This document shows positions 55,131-63,691 of a DNA stretch of 64,000 nucleotides, piece after piece; positions within the stretch are counted from its first letter, which is position 1, and each line of letters opens with the position of its first letter. The position numbers and the translations under genes were made by a program. The stretch comes from an uncultured Polaribacter sp. (GTDB lineage: Bacteria; Bacteroidota; Bacteroidia; Flavobacteriales; Flavobacteriaceae), in contig NZ_CANMBY010000001.1 of the NCBI RefSeq assembly GCF_947496195.1, positions 372,001 to 436,000 of the forward strand, written 5' to 3'. Under the pieces are notes generated by a model that saw nothing but the letters and a program-made list of their open reading frames with translations, did not search any database and had not been told where the DNA came from.

Positions 55131-55187
55131 TAAATATTAAATTTGTTATGATTTTTATAGTTAATATTGCAAACCTATTTTTTTTGA

Positions 55188-56225
55188 ATGATTTTTTCTA
55201 ATAAACTAATTCTATGGTACTTACAAAACAAGAGAGATTTACCTTGGCGTAAAACTAAAAATCCATATCATGTTTGGTTATCAGAAATTATACTTCAGCA
55301 GACAAGAGTTGCCCAAGGTTTAGATTATTATTTAAAATTTATTGACGCTTTTCCAACTGTAAATCATCTTGCAAATGCAGAAGAAAGTACTGTTTTAAAA
55401 TTATGGCAAGGTTTAGGATATTACTCTAGAGCTAGAAATTTACATTTTTCAGCAAAATACATCTTAAACGAGTTAAATGGTGAGTTTCCAAAGACCTATA
55501 AAGAAATTGTAAAACTAAAAGGTGTAGGCGATTATACAGCATCTGCTATTGCTTCTATGTGTTTTAATGAGCCAACTGCTGTTGTAGATGGCAATGTATA
55601 TAGAGTACTTTCTAGATATTTTGGTATAGATACTCCAATAAATTCATCAGCAGGTATTAAAGAATTTAAAGCTTTGGCTCAATCTTTAATTGATGATTCT
55701 CAACCAGGCACTTTTAATCAAGCTATTATGGATTTTGGAGCTATACAATGCAAGCCAAAAAAACCATTATGCATGTTTTGTCCTTTTGCTGATAGCTGTG
55801 TTGCTTTTCAAAAAAACAAAATTGATCTACTACCCGTAAAAGAAAAGAAGCTAAAAATAAAAAATAGATATTTTAATTTTTTAGTGATTAAAACAGCTGA
55901 TGATAAAACCATTTTAAAAGAAAGAAAAGGAAAAGGCATTTGGCAAGGGTTATTTCAATTTCCATTATTAGAAAGTGATAAAAACATAGATAAGAACGAC
56001 TTAATTTCTTCTGAAATGTTTAATGAAATGTTTCCAAATGAAGTTTCAATTTCATTATTTAATAAAAAAGAAGTTGTACATAAATTATCTCATCAACATT
56101 TACATACTCAGTTTTGGATTATAGAGTTAAACCATCAAAAAGATGCAAATATTGATTGGAAAGCTATAGAAAACTATCCAGTTCCTGTATTAATTTCGAA
56201 TTTTTTAGAAGAATATCTCTCATAA
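55188..56225 (+). CDS. mutY: A/G-specific adenine DNA glycosylase MutY
   Basis: The 345-residue enzyme removes adenine mispaired with 8-oxoguanine. Visible are LPWRKTKNPYHVWLSEIILQQTRV (with the catalytic Glu), the helix-hairpin-helix LKGVGDYTASAIASMCF with catalytic Asp in VVDGNVYRVLSRYF, the 4Fe-4S ligands C-x6-C-x2-C-x5-C in CKPKKPLCMFCPFADSC, and a C-terminal MutT-like domain. It begins the conserved run mutY-ssb-gldE-gldD. Confidence 0.96.
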   Translation: MIFSNKLILWYLQNKRDLPWRKTKNPYHVWLSEIILQQTRVAQGLDYYLKFIDAFPTVNHLANAEESTVLKLWQGLGYYSRARNLHFSAKYILNELNGEFPKTYKEIVKLKGVGDYTASAIASMCFNEPTAVVDGNVYRVLSRYFGIDTPINSSAGIKEFKALAQSLIDDSQPGTFNQAIMDFGAIQCKPKKPLCMFCPFADSCVAFQKNKIDLLPVKEKKLKIKNRYFNFLVIKTADDKTILKERKGKGIWQGLFQFPLLESDKNIDKNDLISSEMFNEMFPNEVSISLFNKKEVVHKLSHQHLHTQFWIIELNHQKDANIDWKAIENYPVPVLISNFLEEYLS

Positions 56226-56269
56226 AAAATTGATATTTTTTCTTACATTTGATTAGAAATATAAAAGCT

Positions 56270-56701
56270 ATGGCAGGTACAATAAATAAAGTAATTTTAA
56301 TTGGTAATTTAGGTGATGATGTAAAAATGCATTATTTTGATGATCAAAATTGTGTAGGTCGTTTTCCTATTGCAACTTCAGAAAGTTATACAAATAAACA
56401 AACTGGAGAAAAAATTACAAATACAGATTGGCACAATATTGTGGTTAGAAATGGACTTGCAAAAGTCTGCGAAAAATACCTGACAAAAGGTGATAAAGTT
56501 TATGTTGAAGGAAAATTAAAAAATCGTCAGTGGGAACAAGATGGTGTAAAACGTTATGCTACAGAAGTTCATGTAAATGAAATGACTATGCTATCTAACA
56601 AGAAAAACAACGAAAACCCAACGTCACCTCAACAAAATCAACAGCCTTCTACTACTCCAAAATCTGTAGTGCAAGAAGAAGATGATGATTTACCATTTTA
56701 G
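56270..56701 (+). CDS. ssb: single-stranded DNA-binding protein
   Basis: I start at ATG 56270 (MAGTINKVILIGNLGDDVKM), giving 143 residues; a TTG 21 bases upstream is less likely. The OB fold is followed by a Gln/Pro/Asn-rich linker and the acidic tip EEDDDLPF that recruits partner proteins. It lies 44 bases after mutY. Confidence 0.96.
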   Translation: MAGTINKVILIGNLGDDVKMHYFDDQNCVGRFPIATSESYTNKQTGEKITNTDWHNIVVRNGLAKVCEKYLTKGDKVYVEGKLKNRQWEQDGVKRYATEVHVNEMTMLSNKKNNENPTSPQQNQQPSTTPKSVVQEEDDDLPF

Positions 56702-56719
56702 TAACTAAATTTTTAAAAT

Positions 56720-58048
56720 TTGGATCCAGATCCTGAACTATTATTAACATTTTTACTCTCTTTTGATTTTTTAACATCAATAAATGCTATTGTATTAATT
56801 GTGCTATTAATTTGTTCTGCATTAATATCTGGGACAGAAGTAGCCTTTTTTTCGCTATCGCAATCAGATTTAAACGAACTCTCTAATGAAGGTAAAGAAG
56901 ACAACATAATAGTTACTTTACTAGAAAGACCTAGAAAATTATTAGCTACTATTCTAATTACTAATAATTTTATAAATATTTTAATAGTACTTCTTTTTGC
57001 CTCTTTAGCAGAAACTTTATTTGGTGATTTCGATTATGAAATGAATTTATATTTCTTTTCACTTCCTATTCGTTTTTTAATAGAAGTAATATTAGTTACT
57101 TTTTTAATTCTATTATTTGGTGAAGTTTTACCTAAAGTTTATGCGTCTAGAAATGCATTACGTTTTTCTAAATTAATGGCTAAATTCATCAATTTTGTAA
57201 ATCTAATTTTAACTCCTTTTAGCTTACCATTAATTACATTAACAAAGTTTATAGAAAAAAAATTAGGTAATAAAAACTCAAACTTTTCAGTAGAAACTTT
57301 ATCTCAAGCATTAGAATTAACATCTGAAGGAGCAACAACAAAAGATGAGCAAAAAATTCTTGAAGGCATTGTAAATTTTGGAAACACAGAAACTGTGCAA
57401 ATTATGAAACCTAGAATAGACATTTTTGCATTATCTGATGATGAAGAATATGAAGTGGTTCTTGATAAAATTTTAAAAAACGGATATTCTAGAAATCCAG
57501 TTTACAATGACAGTATAGACAATATTGTTGGTGTTTTATATGCTAAAGATTTATTAGCCCATTTAAATAAGAAAAATTTTAAATGGCAAAACTTATTACG
57601 TGAAGCTTATTTTGTGCCAGAAAATAAAAAGTTAGACGATTTGCTAGACGATTTTAGAGCCCGTAAAAACCACTTAGCTATTGTAGTTGATGAATATGGA
57701 GGTACAAGTGGATTGGTTACTTTAGAAGACGTTATTGAAGAAATTGTAGGTGATATAAATGACGAGTTTGATGATGATGATTTACAATATTCAAAAATTG
57801 ATGAAAACAATTATATTTTTGAAGGAAAAACAACCATCAAAGATTTTTGTAAGGTATTAGATGACGAAGACGAAGCTATTTTTGAGGAAGAAAAAGGAGA
57901 AAGTGAAACATTAGCAGGTTTTTTATTAGAAATCTCTGGAAGATTCCCAAAAAAAGGTGAAAAAATAATATTCAAAAATTATACGTTTACAATAGAAGCG
58001 TTAGATAAAAAGCGCATAAAACAAATAAAAGCCACAAGAAATGCGTAA
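56720..58048 (+). CDS. gldE: gliding motility-associated protein GldE
   Basis: The start is TTG at 56720 (MDPDPELLLTFLLSF); no ATG fits. The 442-residue protein has a CNNM/DUF21 membrane domain (about 20-190, ALISGTEVAFFSLSQSDLNEL), a CBS pair (about 200-330, VQIMKPRIDIFALS and AIVVDEYGGTSGLVTLEDVIEEIVG) and a CorC/HlyC C-terminal domain. Related proteins are ion-linked. GldE supports GldD in gliding and type IX secretion, and gldD follows with an 8-base overlap. Confidence 0.93.
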   Translation: MDPDPELLLTFLLSFDFLTSINAIVLIVLLICSALISGTEVAFFSLSQSDLNELSNEGKEDNIIVTLLERPRKLLATILITNNFINILIVLLFASLAETLFGDFDYEMNLYFFSLPIRFLIEVILVTFLILLFGEVLPKVYASRNALRFSKLMAKFINFVNLILTPFSLPLITLTKFIEKKLGNKNSNFSVETLSQALELTSEGATTKDEQKILEGIVNFGNTETVQIMKPRIDIFALSDDEEYEVVLDKILKNGYSRNPVYNDSIDNIVGVLYAKDLLAHLNKKNFKWQNLLREAYFVPENKKLDDLLDDFRARKNHLAIVVDEYGGTSGLVTLEDVIEEIVGDINDEFDDDDLQYSKIDENNYIFEGKTTIKDFCKVLDDEDEAIFEEEKGESETLAGFLLEISGRFPKKGEKIIFKNYTFTIEALDKKRIKQIKATRNA

Positions 58049-58592
58049 GCTACTTTTTTTATTTATGCTAACTATTTTTAGTTCTTGTAAAGAAGATACA
58101 TTACCAAAACCAAAAGCTTATTTAAGTTTAGAGTACCCTAATAAATCTTATACTCAATTATCTTTACAAAGACCTTTTACTTTTGAAGTAGCCAATAACA
58201 CTGTTGTTGTAAATGAACCCAACAATTGGTTAAAAATTAAATATCCAGACTTAAAAGCGTCTATAGATATCACTTACAGACCTATTAAAAACAACTTAAA
58301 AGAATTATTAACAGAAGCAGAAAAACTAGTTTTTAAACATGCAGTAAAAGCAGAACAAATTATACCTAAAGACTTTGTAAATAAAGAAAAAAGAGTTTTT
58401 GGCAGCTTATATGAAATTACTGGTAATGCAGCCTCTCACTTACAATTTCATGTAACAGACAGTACTAATAATTTTGTGAAAGGATCTTTGTATTTCTATG
58501 CAAGACCAAATTACGATTCTATTTTACCTGCAGTTGAATATATTAAAGAAGATATTTTAAAATTGGTTGAAACTTTAGAATGGGAAAAATAA
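58041..58592 (+). CDS. gldD: gliding motility lipoprotein GldD
   Basis: The 183-residue lipoprotein (signal LLFLFMLTIFSSCKED, Cys in SSC) shows the family sequence PKPKAYLSLEYPNKSY and ends in a helix (DILKLVETLEWEK). GldD is required for gliding in Flavobacterium johnsoniae. It overlaps gldE by 8 bases and the next gene by 13 bases, so the three are coupled. Confidence 0.95.
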   Translation: MRKLLFLFMLTIFSSCKEDTLPKPKAYLSLEYPNKSYTQLSLQRPFTFEVANNTVVVNEPNNWLKIKYPDLKASIDITYRPIKNNLKELLTEAEKLVFKHAVKAEQIIPKDFVNKEKRVFGSLYEITGNAASHLQFHVTDSTNNFVKGSLYFYARPNYDSILPAVEYIKEDILKLVETLEWEK

Positions 58593-59116
58593 TTTTATTG
58601 CTTTTTATATCTTTAACAATCTCTTCTTACGCACAGTCTGATAAATTTAAAGAACAAGTTACTATTGTAAATTCTTTTAAGGCAGATTTTTATACATCTC
58701 CAAAATCAATAATATTTGTGTTTAATGACTCTGGTCATCTAGGAAATTATTATACAAAATTATTTAAAGATTTAAAAAAAACATTACGCAAAGAAAAAAT
58801 AAAAGTTGGGTCTGAATTTAATTTTTCTAACAAAAAAGACTTTGCTAATGATATTTCTAATGCTCCAAAAAATAAAAATAAGAGATCTGATTTTGAATTT
58901 ATATGTAACATAACTACAGAGCACTATAAAGACCCAGAAGAATGGAAAAATTATAAAGATTTAAAAAAAAGAAAAACACAACATAACTTAATCTTTACCA
59001 TGTATAATAATAAATATGAGAGGGTTTTAAAACTAAAACTTTTTATACAATCATATTATACAATAGCTACAAAAACAAAAGAAACTTCTATTCTTTTTTA
59101 TGAATTTATAAAGTAA
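58580..59116 (+). CDS. secreted protein of unknown function after gldD
   Basis: The 178-residue protein has a signal peptide (MGKIILLLFISLTISSYAQS) and a basic mature region with FKADFYTSPKSIIFVFNDSG and a lysine-rich central part (NAPKNKNKRSDFEFICN). I recognise no family. It overlaps gldD by 13 bases and is co-transcribed with it, which hints at a part in the envelope. The end is one base from the converging moeB gene. Confidence 0.7.
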   Translation: MGKIILLLFISLTISSYAQSDKFKEQVTIVNSFKADFYTSPKSIIFVFNDSGHLGNYYTKLFKDLKKTLRKEKIKVGSEFNFSNKKDFANDISNAPKNKNKRSDFEFICNITTEHYKDPEEWKNYKDLKKRKTQHNLIFTMYNNKYERVLKLKLFIQSYYTIATKTKETSILFYEFIK

Positions 59117-60187
59117 TTAATAACTAGAAATTCCGCCTGTTAAATTTAAAACATTTAACTCTGGATAAACTTTTTTCATTTTTTCTGTGGCTCTGTAACT
59201 ATTAAATCCACGTTGACAAACCATTACATAAGTTTTAGCATAATCGACTTCTATTTTAGTTGCATCAAATTGTTGAATTGGTATAGTTTTATCTACTTTA
59301 AATGGTAATTTTAGGTTTGGTAATACAGCAATTAACTCTAAATTTTGCTCCCCTATTTTCTCTTTTAATGCTTTAGGCGAAATTTGCCAATCTGGATTTT
59401 GTGAAGAACAAGCCAAATCAAAATAAGTCTGTGTTTTAAAAAGTTTTGCAATTTTATCTTTAGTAAAAACGGACTTCAATTTCATTTTTAATTGTTTGTT
59501 TTGTAAAGCATTGTAAATTAACAATTCATTTATTATAGGTTTTCCTATACCTGTAATTAATTTTAAAACCTCGTTTACTTGCGCTGTTGCTATCATACCC
59601 ACAATTGCGTTTAAAGTACCCGTTGTTGAACAATTTGGAATATCTGTAGCCATTTCTGGAAAAGCATCTCTTAAATTTGTAGAGTAATTACCTTCTTTTT
59701 GTAATACATTAAATGTAGCTACATAGCCATCAAATTTATATAAAGAACCATAAACTAGTGGTTTGCTTTTTATAACACAGGCATCATTTAGTAAATACTT
59801 TGTGGGTAAAGAATCTGTACCATCAACCACAATATCAACGCCATTGATTAACTCAAAAACATTATCTTTAGTTATAGGCTTATTTGTAAAACTAACTTCA
59901 GTAAAAGGAGCCCTCTTTTTTATAAAATTAGATAACACTTCTGCCTTAGGTTTTCCAACATCATCTAATGCGTAAAAAACTTGTCTATGTAGGTTAGTTT
60001 CATCAACAGTATCAAAATCTACTAAATGAATTTTACCTAGACCACTTGAAGCCAAATATACAGCTATAGGACTTCCTAAACCTCCACAACCTACTACTAA
60101 AACTGATGTATTTTGAAGCTTTTGCTGTCCTTCTTCACCAATTTCAGAAAGTGTAATTTGACGTTTAAAAAGTTGATTTTTATCCAT
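59117..60187 (-). CDS. moeB: MoeB/ThiF-family adenylyltransferase with rhodanese-like tail
   Basis: The 356-residue protein has the E1-like fold with nucleotide motif VVGCGGLGSPIAVYLA, the DFDTVDETNLHRQ loop, DGTDSLPTKYLLND and PNCSTTGTLNAIVG (about 30-240). A C-terminal rhodanese-like domain (about 265-356) carries CQRGFNSYRATEK with a candidate sulfur-carrying Cys. Such fusions adenylate the C-terminal Gly of MoaD or ThiS and pass sulfur to it. The zinc-binding CxxC pairs of E. coli MoeB are not visible. It is the last gene of the molybdenum-cofactor operon and overlaps mobA by 8 bases. Confidence 0.88.
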   Translation of the reverse strand: MDKNQLFKRQITLSEIGEEGQQKLQNTSVLVVGCGGLGSPIAVYLASSGLGKIHLVDFDTVDETNLHRQVFYALDDVGKPKAEVLSNFIKKRAPFTEVSFTNKPITKDNVFELINGVDIVVDGTDSLPTKYLLNDACVIKSKPLVYGSLYKFDGYVATFNVLQKEGNYSTNLRDAFPEMATDIPNCSTTGTLNAIVGMIATAQVNEVLKLITGIGKPIINELLIYNALQNKQLKMKLKSVFTKDKIAKLFKTQTYFDLACSSQNPDWQISPKALKEKIGEQNLELIAVLPNLKLPFKVDKTIPIQQFDATKIEVDYAKTYVMVCQRGFNSYRATEKMKKVYPELNVLNLTGGISSY

Positions 60188-61289
60188 TATTAGCTAATTC
60201 ATTTTTAGCTGACTTAAATTCTTCTGGTGTATTTATATTTCTAATAAAGCTGTCATCTATTTCAACAACTTCAACATCAGAATTGATTAGCATTTTACGT
60301 GGGCAAGAATATCCTTGTGCTAAATATTGCAACAAAATTGGGTAAGCTTTTGGCTCATAAATAGTGATTAAAGGTTCTACAAAAGTTGCACTTTTTCCTT
60401 TAATTGCTGTTGCTACTTTACTAGGGTTTCTTTTTTCTAATAATAAAGAAATTATATCTTCATTTATAAAAGGTAAATCTGTAGCTAAAACAAACCAAGC
60501 TATATTTGGGTCTTTTTGAAAAGCAGAACAAATACCTCCAAAAGGTCCTAAATTGATAAACTTATCTGAAATTTCATTTTCACTTTCCCCTTTTTGAACT
60601 GAATAAAAGGTTTCTAAATTGTGGCTTTCTAACAATTCTTTTGCAACTACTTTTTGTGGCTTTCCAAAATAATTGAGTTCAGACTTATCTGTACCCATTC
60701 TTGTACTTTTTCCACCCACTAAAATCAAGCCTTGTATAGGTGCTATCTTTTCTTTGATTAAATTATGAACATGATTTGAAATAGCATCAATTTCATCAAT
60801 CGTGTAACACTTTACGTTTTTGATTTGAGGATATTTTTCTTCTAAAAAATCAAAAAAATTAGTTTCAGAATTTAGTTTAATTACAAACTGAATATTTTGT
60901 AATTGATCTAATCTTTTTAAAACGGATGCTTCTTTTGATTCATCTAAAATTAGTATTTGCTTAGCTCCTTGATAATGATTTCCATTAATAAAAACAAAAT
61001 CAAACTGAGCAAAATCTAATCGTTGTTGGTATTTATTTATACTTCCAGAAGTTGTTATTTGAACATTCCCTTCATGATGAAAAACATATTCTGATAGTTG
61101 ATTTTTATCTACATCTTTAGCATGTGAAGCATCAAAATATCCCAATTTATATTGGGTGAGTTTTTTAGAAATCTGATGCACTAAATTAGAAATTGTATTA
61201 CAATTTGTTCCTAAAATAGCAATTTCATTAGGTGCAAAATTATCATTATCTCTTCTAACTAAATTTGTATGCTTTTGATGTTTACTCAT
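60180..61289 (-). CDS. mobA: molybdenum cofactor guanylyltransferase MobA with N-terminal extension
   Basis: The C-terminal half (about 183-369) is a nucleotidyltransferase with LILVGGKSTRMGTDKS, NLGPFGGICSAF and ATDLPFINEDI, as in MobA, which attaches GMP to molybdopterin. The N-terminal half (about 20-175) resembles the P-loop protein MobB in layout, but where the Walker A should be it reads ILGTNCNTISNLVH, with no GKT/GKS. It overlaps moaC by 8 bases. Confidence 0.85.
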   Translation of the reverse strand: MSKHQKHTNLVRRDNDNFAPNEIAILGTNCNTISNLVHQISKKLTQYKLGYFDASHAKDVDKNQLSEYVFHHEGNVQITTSGSINKYQQRLDFAQFDFVFINGNHYQGAKQILILDESKEASVLKRLDQLQNIQFVIKLNSETNFFDFLEEKYPQIKNVKCYTIDEIDAISNHVHNLIKEKIAPIQGLILVGGKSTRMGTDKSELNYFGKPQKVVAKELLESHNLETFYSVQKGESENEISDKFINLGPFGGICSAFQKDPNIAWFVLATDLPFINEDIISLLLEKRNPSKVATAIKGKSATFVEPLITIYEPKAYPILLQYLAQGYSCPRKMLINSDVEVVEIDDSFIRNINTPEEFKSAKNELANNG

Positions 61290-61758
61290 TTTTTATATCT
61301 GATTTTCCTCCAGTTTTTTCAATCAATTTTACTTCTTTAATTACCATTTTTTGACTGATACTTTTACACATGTCATAAATAGTTAAACAAGCAATATTTA
61401 CACCAGTTAAGGCTTCCATTTCTACACCCGTTTTTCCTTCAATTGTTACTTTACAAAGCACTTCTATATGTTCTGTATCAATAACATTAATATCTACATC
61501 TACGCCATTTATTAATAATGGATGACACATAGGAATTAACTCTGAAGTCTTTTTTACACCTTGAATTCCTGCAATAATAGCTGTTTGAAAAACAGGACCT
61601 TTTTTAGTGATTAACTCATCATTTGTAAAATGAGAAATTATCTCCTCTCCTAAAAACATTGTTGCTTTTGCAATAGCCGTTCTTTTGGTAATTTTCTTGT
61701 CAGAAACATTTACCATTTTAGGATTTCCTTTTTTATTGATGTGTGTAAAATTGCTCAT
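61282..61758 (-). CDS. moaC: cyclic pyranopterin monophosphate synthase MoaC
   Basis: The 158-residue protein has the family motifs MVNVSDKKITKRTAIAKA, the catalytic segment SELIPMCHPLLINGVDVDI, GKTGVEMEALTGVNIACLTIYDM and the final KIDGGKSDI-like KTGGKSDIKNE. It completes the first step of molybdenum-cofactor synthesis together with MoaA. Its ATG is overlapped by one base by the preceding gene's stop. Confidence 0.96.
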   Translation of the reverse strand: MSNFTHINKKGNPKMVNVSDKKITKRTAIAKATMFLGEEIISHFTNDELITKKGPVFQTAIIAGIQGVKKTSELIPMCHPLLINGVDVDINVIDTEHIEVLCKVTIEGKTGVEMEALTGVNIACLTIYDMCKSISQKMVIKEVKLIEKTGGKSDIKNE

Positions 61759-62204
61759 TAAAATATTAATTTATAAAGCCAAAATATAGATTGAATAAGA
61801 CCTATCAATATAAAAACTTTAATTAATCCATTGACAATAAATTCAAGAGGTTTATGATACCATTTTTTATTCGATTTGAAATAATGCTCATTTTCCTCAA
61901 GAATTTCAATTCTTGTTTTATTTAAAGGTTCAATCCAACCTAAGTTAATAGGTGCTCTTTTATCAAACCATTCACCTTTTTTAAATTTAATTGTAGCATA
62001 GTGATCTTCTTTTGATAGATGAAAATCAAAATCTTGTAAAATATCCAATAACTCTTTTGTGAATTTTATTACTCCTTTTTTGTTAGCTTTAATAAATGTA
62101 TTGTTATAGTCTTCAAGATAATATACTCCAAAATATGCTTCTTGATTATCATCTTTCTCATTTTCTAATATTTTTTTTACATTAATTAAATCCTCTCTTT
62201 TCAT
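61758..62204 (-). CDS. unknown membrane-anchored protein inside the Moco operon
   Basis: The 148-residue protein is mostly soluble and charged, with KREDLINVKKILENEKDD, AYFGVYYLEDYNNTFI and GEWFDKRAPINLGWIEPLNK, and ends in one hydrophobic helix (about 124-148, IKVFILIGLIQSIFWLYKLIF). No family is recognised. It overlaps moeA by four bases and moaC by one base, so it is translated with them. A C-terminal anchor would leave the rest in the cytoplasm. Confidence 0.7.
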   Translation of the reverse strand: MKREDLINVKKILENEKDDNQEAYFGVYYLEDYNNTFIKANKKGVIKFTKELLDILQDFDFHLSKEDHYATIKFKKGEWFDKRAPINLGWIEPLNKTRIEILEENEHYFKSNKKWYHKPLEFIVNGLIKVFILIGLIQSIFWLYKLIF

Positions 62205-63394
62205 AATCTATACTTAATAATTCCAAATACCTCTCCTTGCTTATAAACAGTTTCTTCAGTTTTTGGCAATTGAACAAATGCATCTGCATTTACTAAACTT
62301 GCTAAATCTCCAGAACCATTTCCTTTAATTGGTGTGGCTAATGTATGACCAAATTTATCACTTAATTTTACTTGTAAAAAGTATGTTAAATTTGGTTTAA
62401 AAGTTACATCTTCAGTTAAAATGGCAGTTTCTTCTTTTGTTTTAACTCCTACTGATTTATAATACCAAGGATAAAAATACGCCAAACAATTTACAAAAGT
62501 TGATATTGGATTTCCAGGAAATGCAAACACTTTACAAGCATTGGTTTCACCCATCCAAAAAGGTTTTCCAGGTCTTTGAGCTACTCTATGAAATCTTTTT
62601 TCTACACCCAATTCATCAAAAACTTCTGGTAAAAAATCGAATTTACCTTTACTCACTGCTCCACTACAAAGCAAGACATCATAATCGTTTAAAAACTGAG
62701 CAATTTTTTGCTTTAAAATGGGCTTATCATCTGTAATATGCGAAGTTTCAGATTCAATTTTTAAATGCTCTAAAGCTGCAACTAAGGTAAATACATTACT
62801 TCTTCTAATTTGATGTTCTTCAGGTTTATCGTTTACAGCAACCAATTCATCACCTGTTGAAAGTATCATTATTTTAGGTTGTTTAGCCACTTTAATGGTA
62901 GATTTACCAACTGTAGCAAAAACGCCAATTTCTGCTGCTGAAATGATGGTGTTTTTCTCAATTAAAATTTCTCCAACTTTTCTATCTTTTCCTTTTACAT
63001 GAATATTTTGGAAGTCTAAAACTTCATTTATCATGATTCTTGCAACACCATTTTTTATTTCTACATCTTCATATCTTATAACAGCATTTGTGTTCTTTGG
63101 TAAAACAGCACCTGTCATTACCTCAATACAATTTTCTGAATTTTGTAATGAAATTTGTGGACTTCCTGCAGGTTGAATTCCTTCAACCTTAAATTCTCTT
63201 TGACCCTTTTGAAAAGCATTAAAATCAATGGCAATACCATCCATTGAAACTCGGTTAAATGGTGGAAAATCTCTATCTGCAACAATGGTCTCTTTTAAAA
63301 TTCTACCAACAGATTTGATAAATGGAATTTCTTCAACTCCAAAATCTTGGGTTGAGTTTAAAATGATATGCTTTGCCTCTTCTACTGAAATCAT
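62201..63394 (-). CDS. moeA: molybdopterin molybdotransferase MoeA
   Basis: The 397-residue protein has the MoeA domains: FPPFNRVSMDGIAID, EVMTGAVLPKNTNAVIRYEDV, the MPT-binding MILSTGDELV, LLCSGAVSKGKFDFLPEV and FAFPGNPISTFVNC. It inserts molybdate into adenylated molybdopterin. It is flanked on both sides by unknown genes with 4-base overlaps. Confidence 0.96.
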   Translation of the reverse strand: MISVEEAKHIILNSTQDFGVEEIPFIKSVGRILKETIVADRDFPPFNRVSMDGIAIDFNAFQKGQREFKVEGIQPAGSPQISLQNSENCIEVMTGAVLPKNTNAVIRYEDVEIKNGVARIMINEVLDFQNIHVKGKDRKVGEILIEKNTIISAAEIGVFATVGKSTIKVAKQPKIMILSTGDELVAVNDKPEEHQIRRSNVFTLVAALEHLKIESETSHITDDKPILKQKIAQFLNDYDVLLCSGAVSKGKFDFLPEVFDELGVEKRFHRVAQRPGKPFWMGETNACKVFAFPGNPISTFVNCLAYFYPWYYKSVGVKTKEETAILTEDVTFKPNLTYFLQVKLSDKFGHTLATPIKGNGSGDLASLVNADAFVQLPKTEETVYKQGEVFGIIKYRL

Positions 63395-63687
63395 TTATAG
63401 TTTTTATAATAAAAATACCAATCAAAGGCTTCATAAAGATTATACAATGCTCCAATAAGTGTAACAATCCAAACACCTTTTTTAAAAAATATTTTTAAAA
63501 TGAAATAAAATAAAATTGTAATTAAGGAATAAATAGGAGGCATTATTATTGGAATAAAACCTCCAAACCCAATACTATCAGGTAATTTTGGGAGTTGTCC
63601 AATTATAAGACTAATTATCATTACAATTAAAGTAAAGACAATATTGAATTTCGTTTTATCTATATTTTCAAATATTTTTTTTATCAT
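63391..63687 (-). CDS. unknown small membrane protein inside the Moco operon
   Basis: The 98-residue protein has three or so hydrophobic helices (about 14-32, 42-66 and 71-88) and ends EAFDWYFYYKNYK. No family is recognised. It starts four bases after moaA and overlaps moeA by four bases. Together with the 148-residue gene it is one of two membrane proteins coupled to this pathway. Confidence 0.68.
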   Translation of the reverse strand: MIKKIFENIDKTKFNIVFTLIVMIISLIIGQLPKLPDSIGFGGFIPIIMPPIYSLITILFYFILKIFFKKGVWIVTLIGALYNLYEAFDWYFYYKNYK

Positions 63688-63691
63688 CTAA

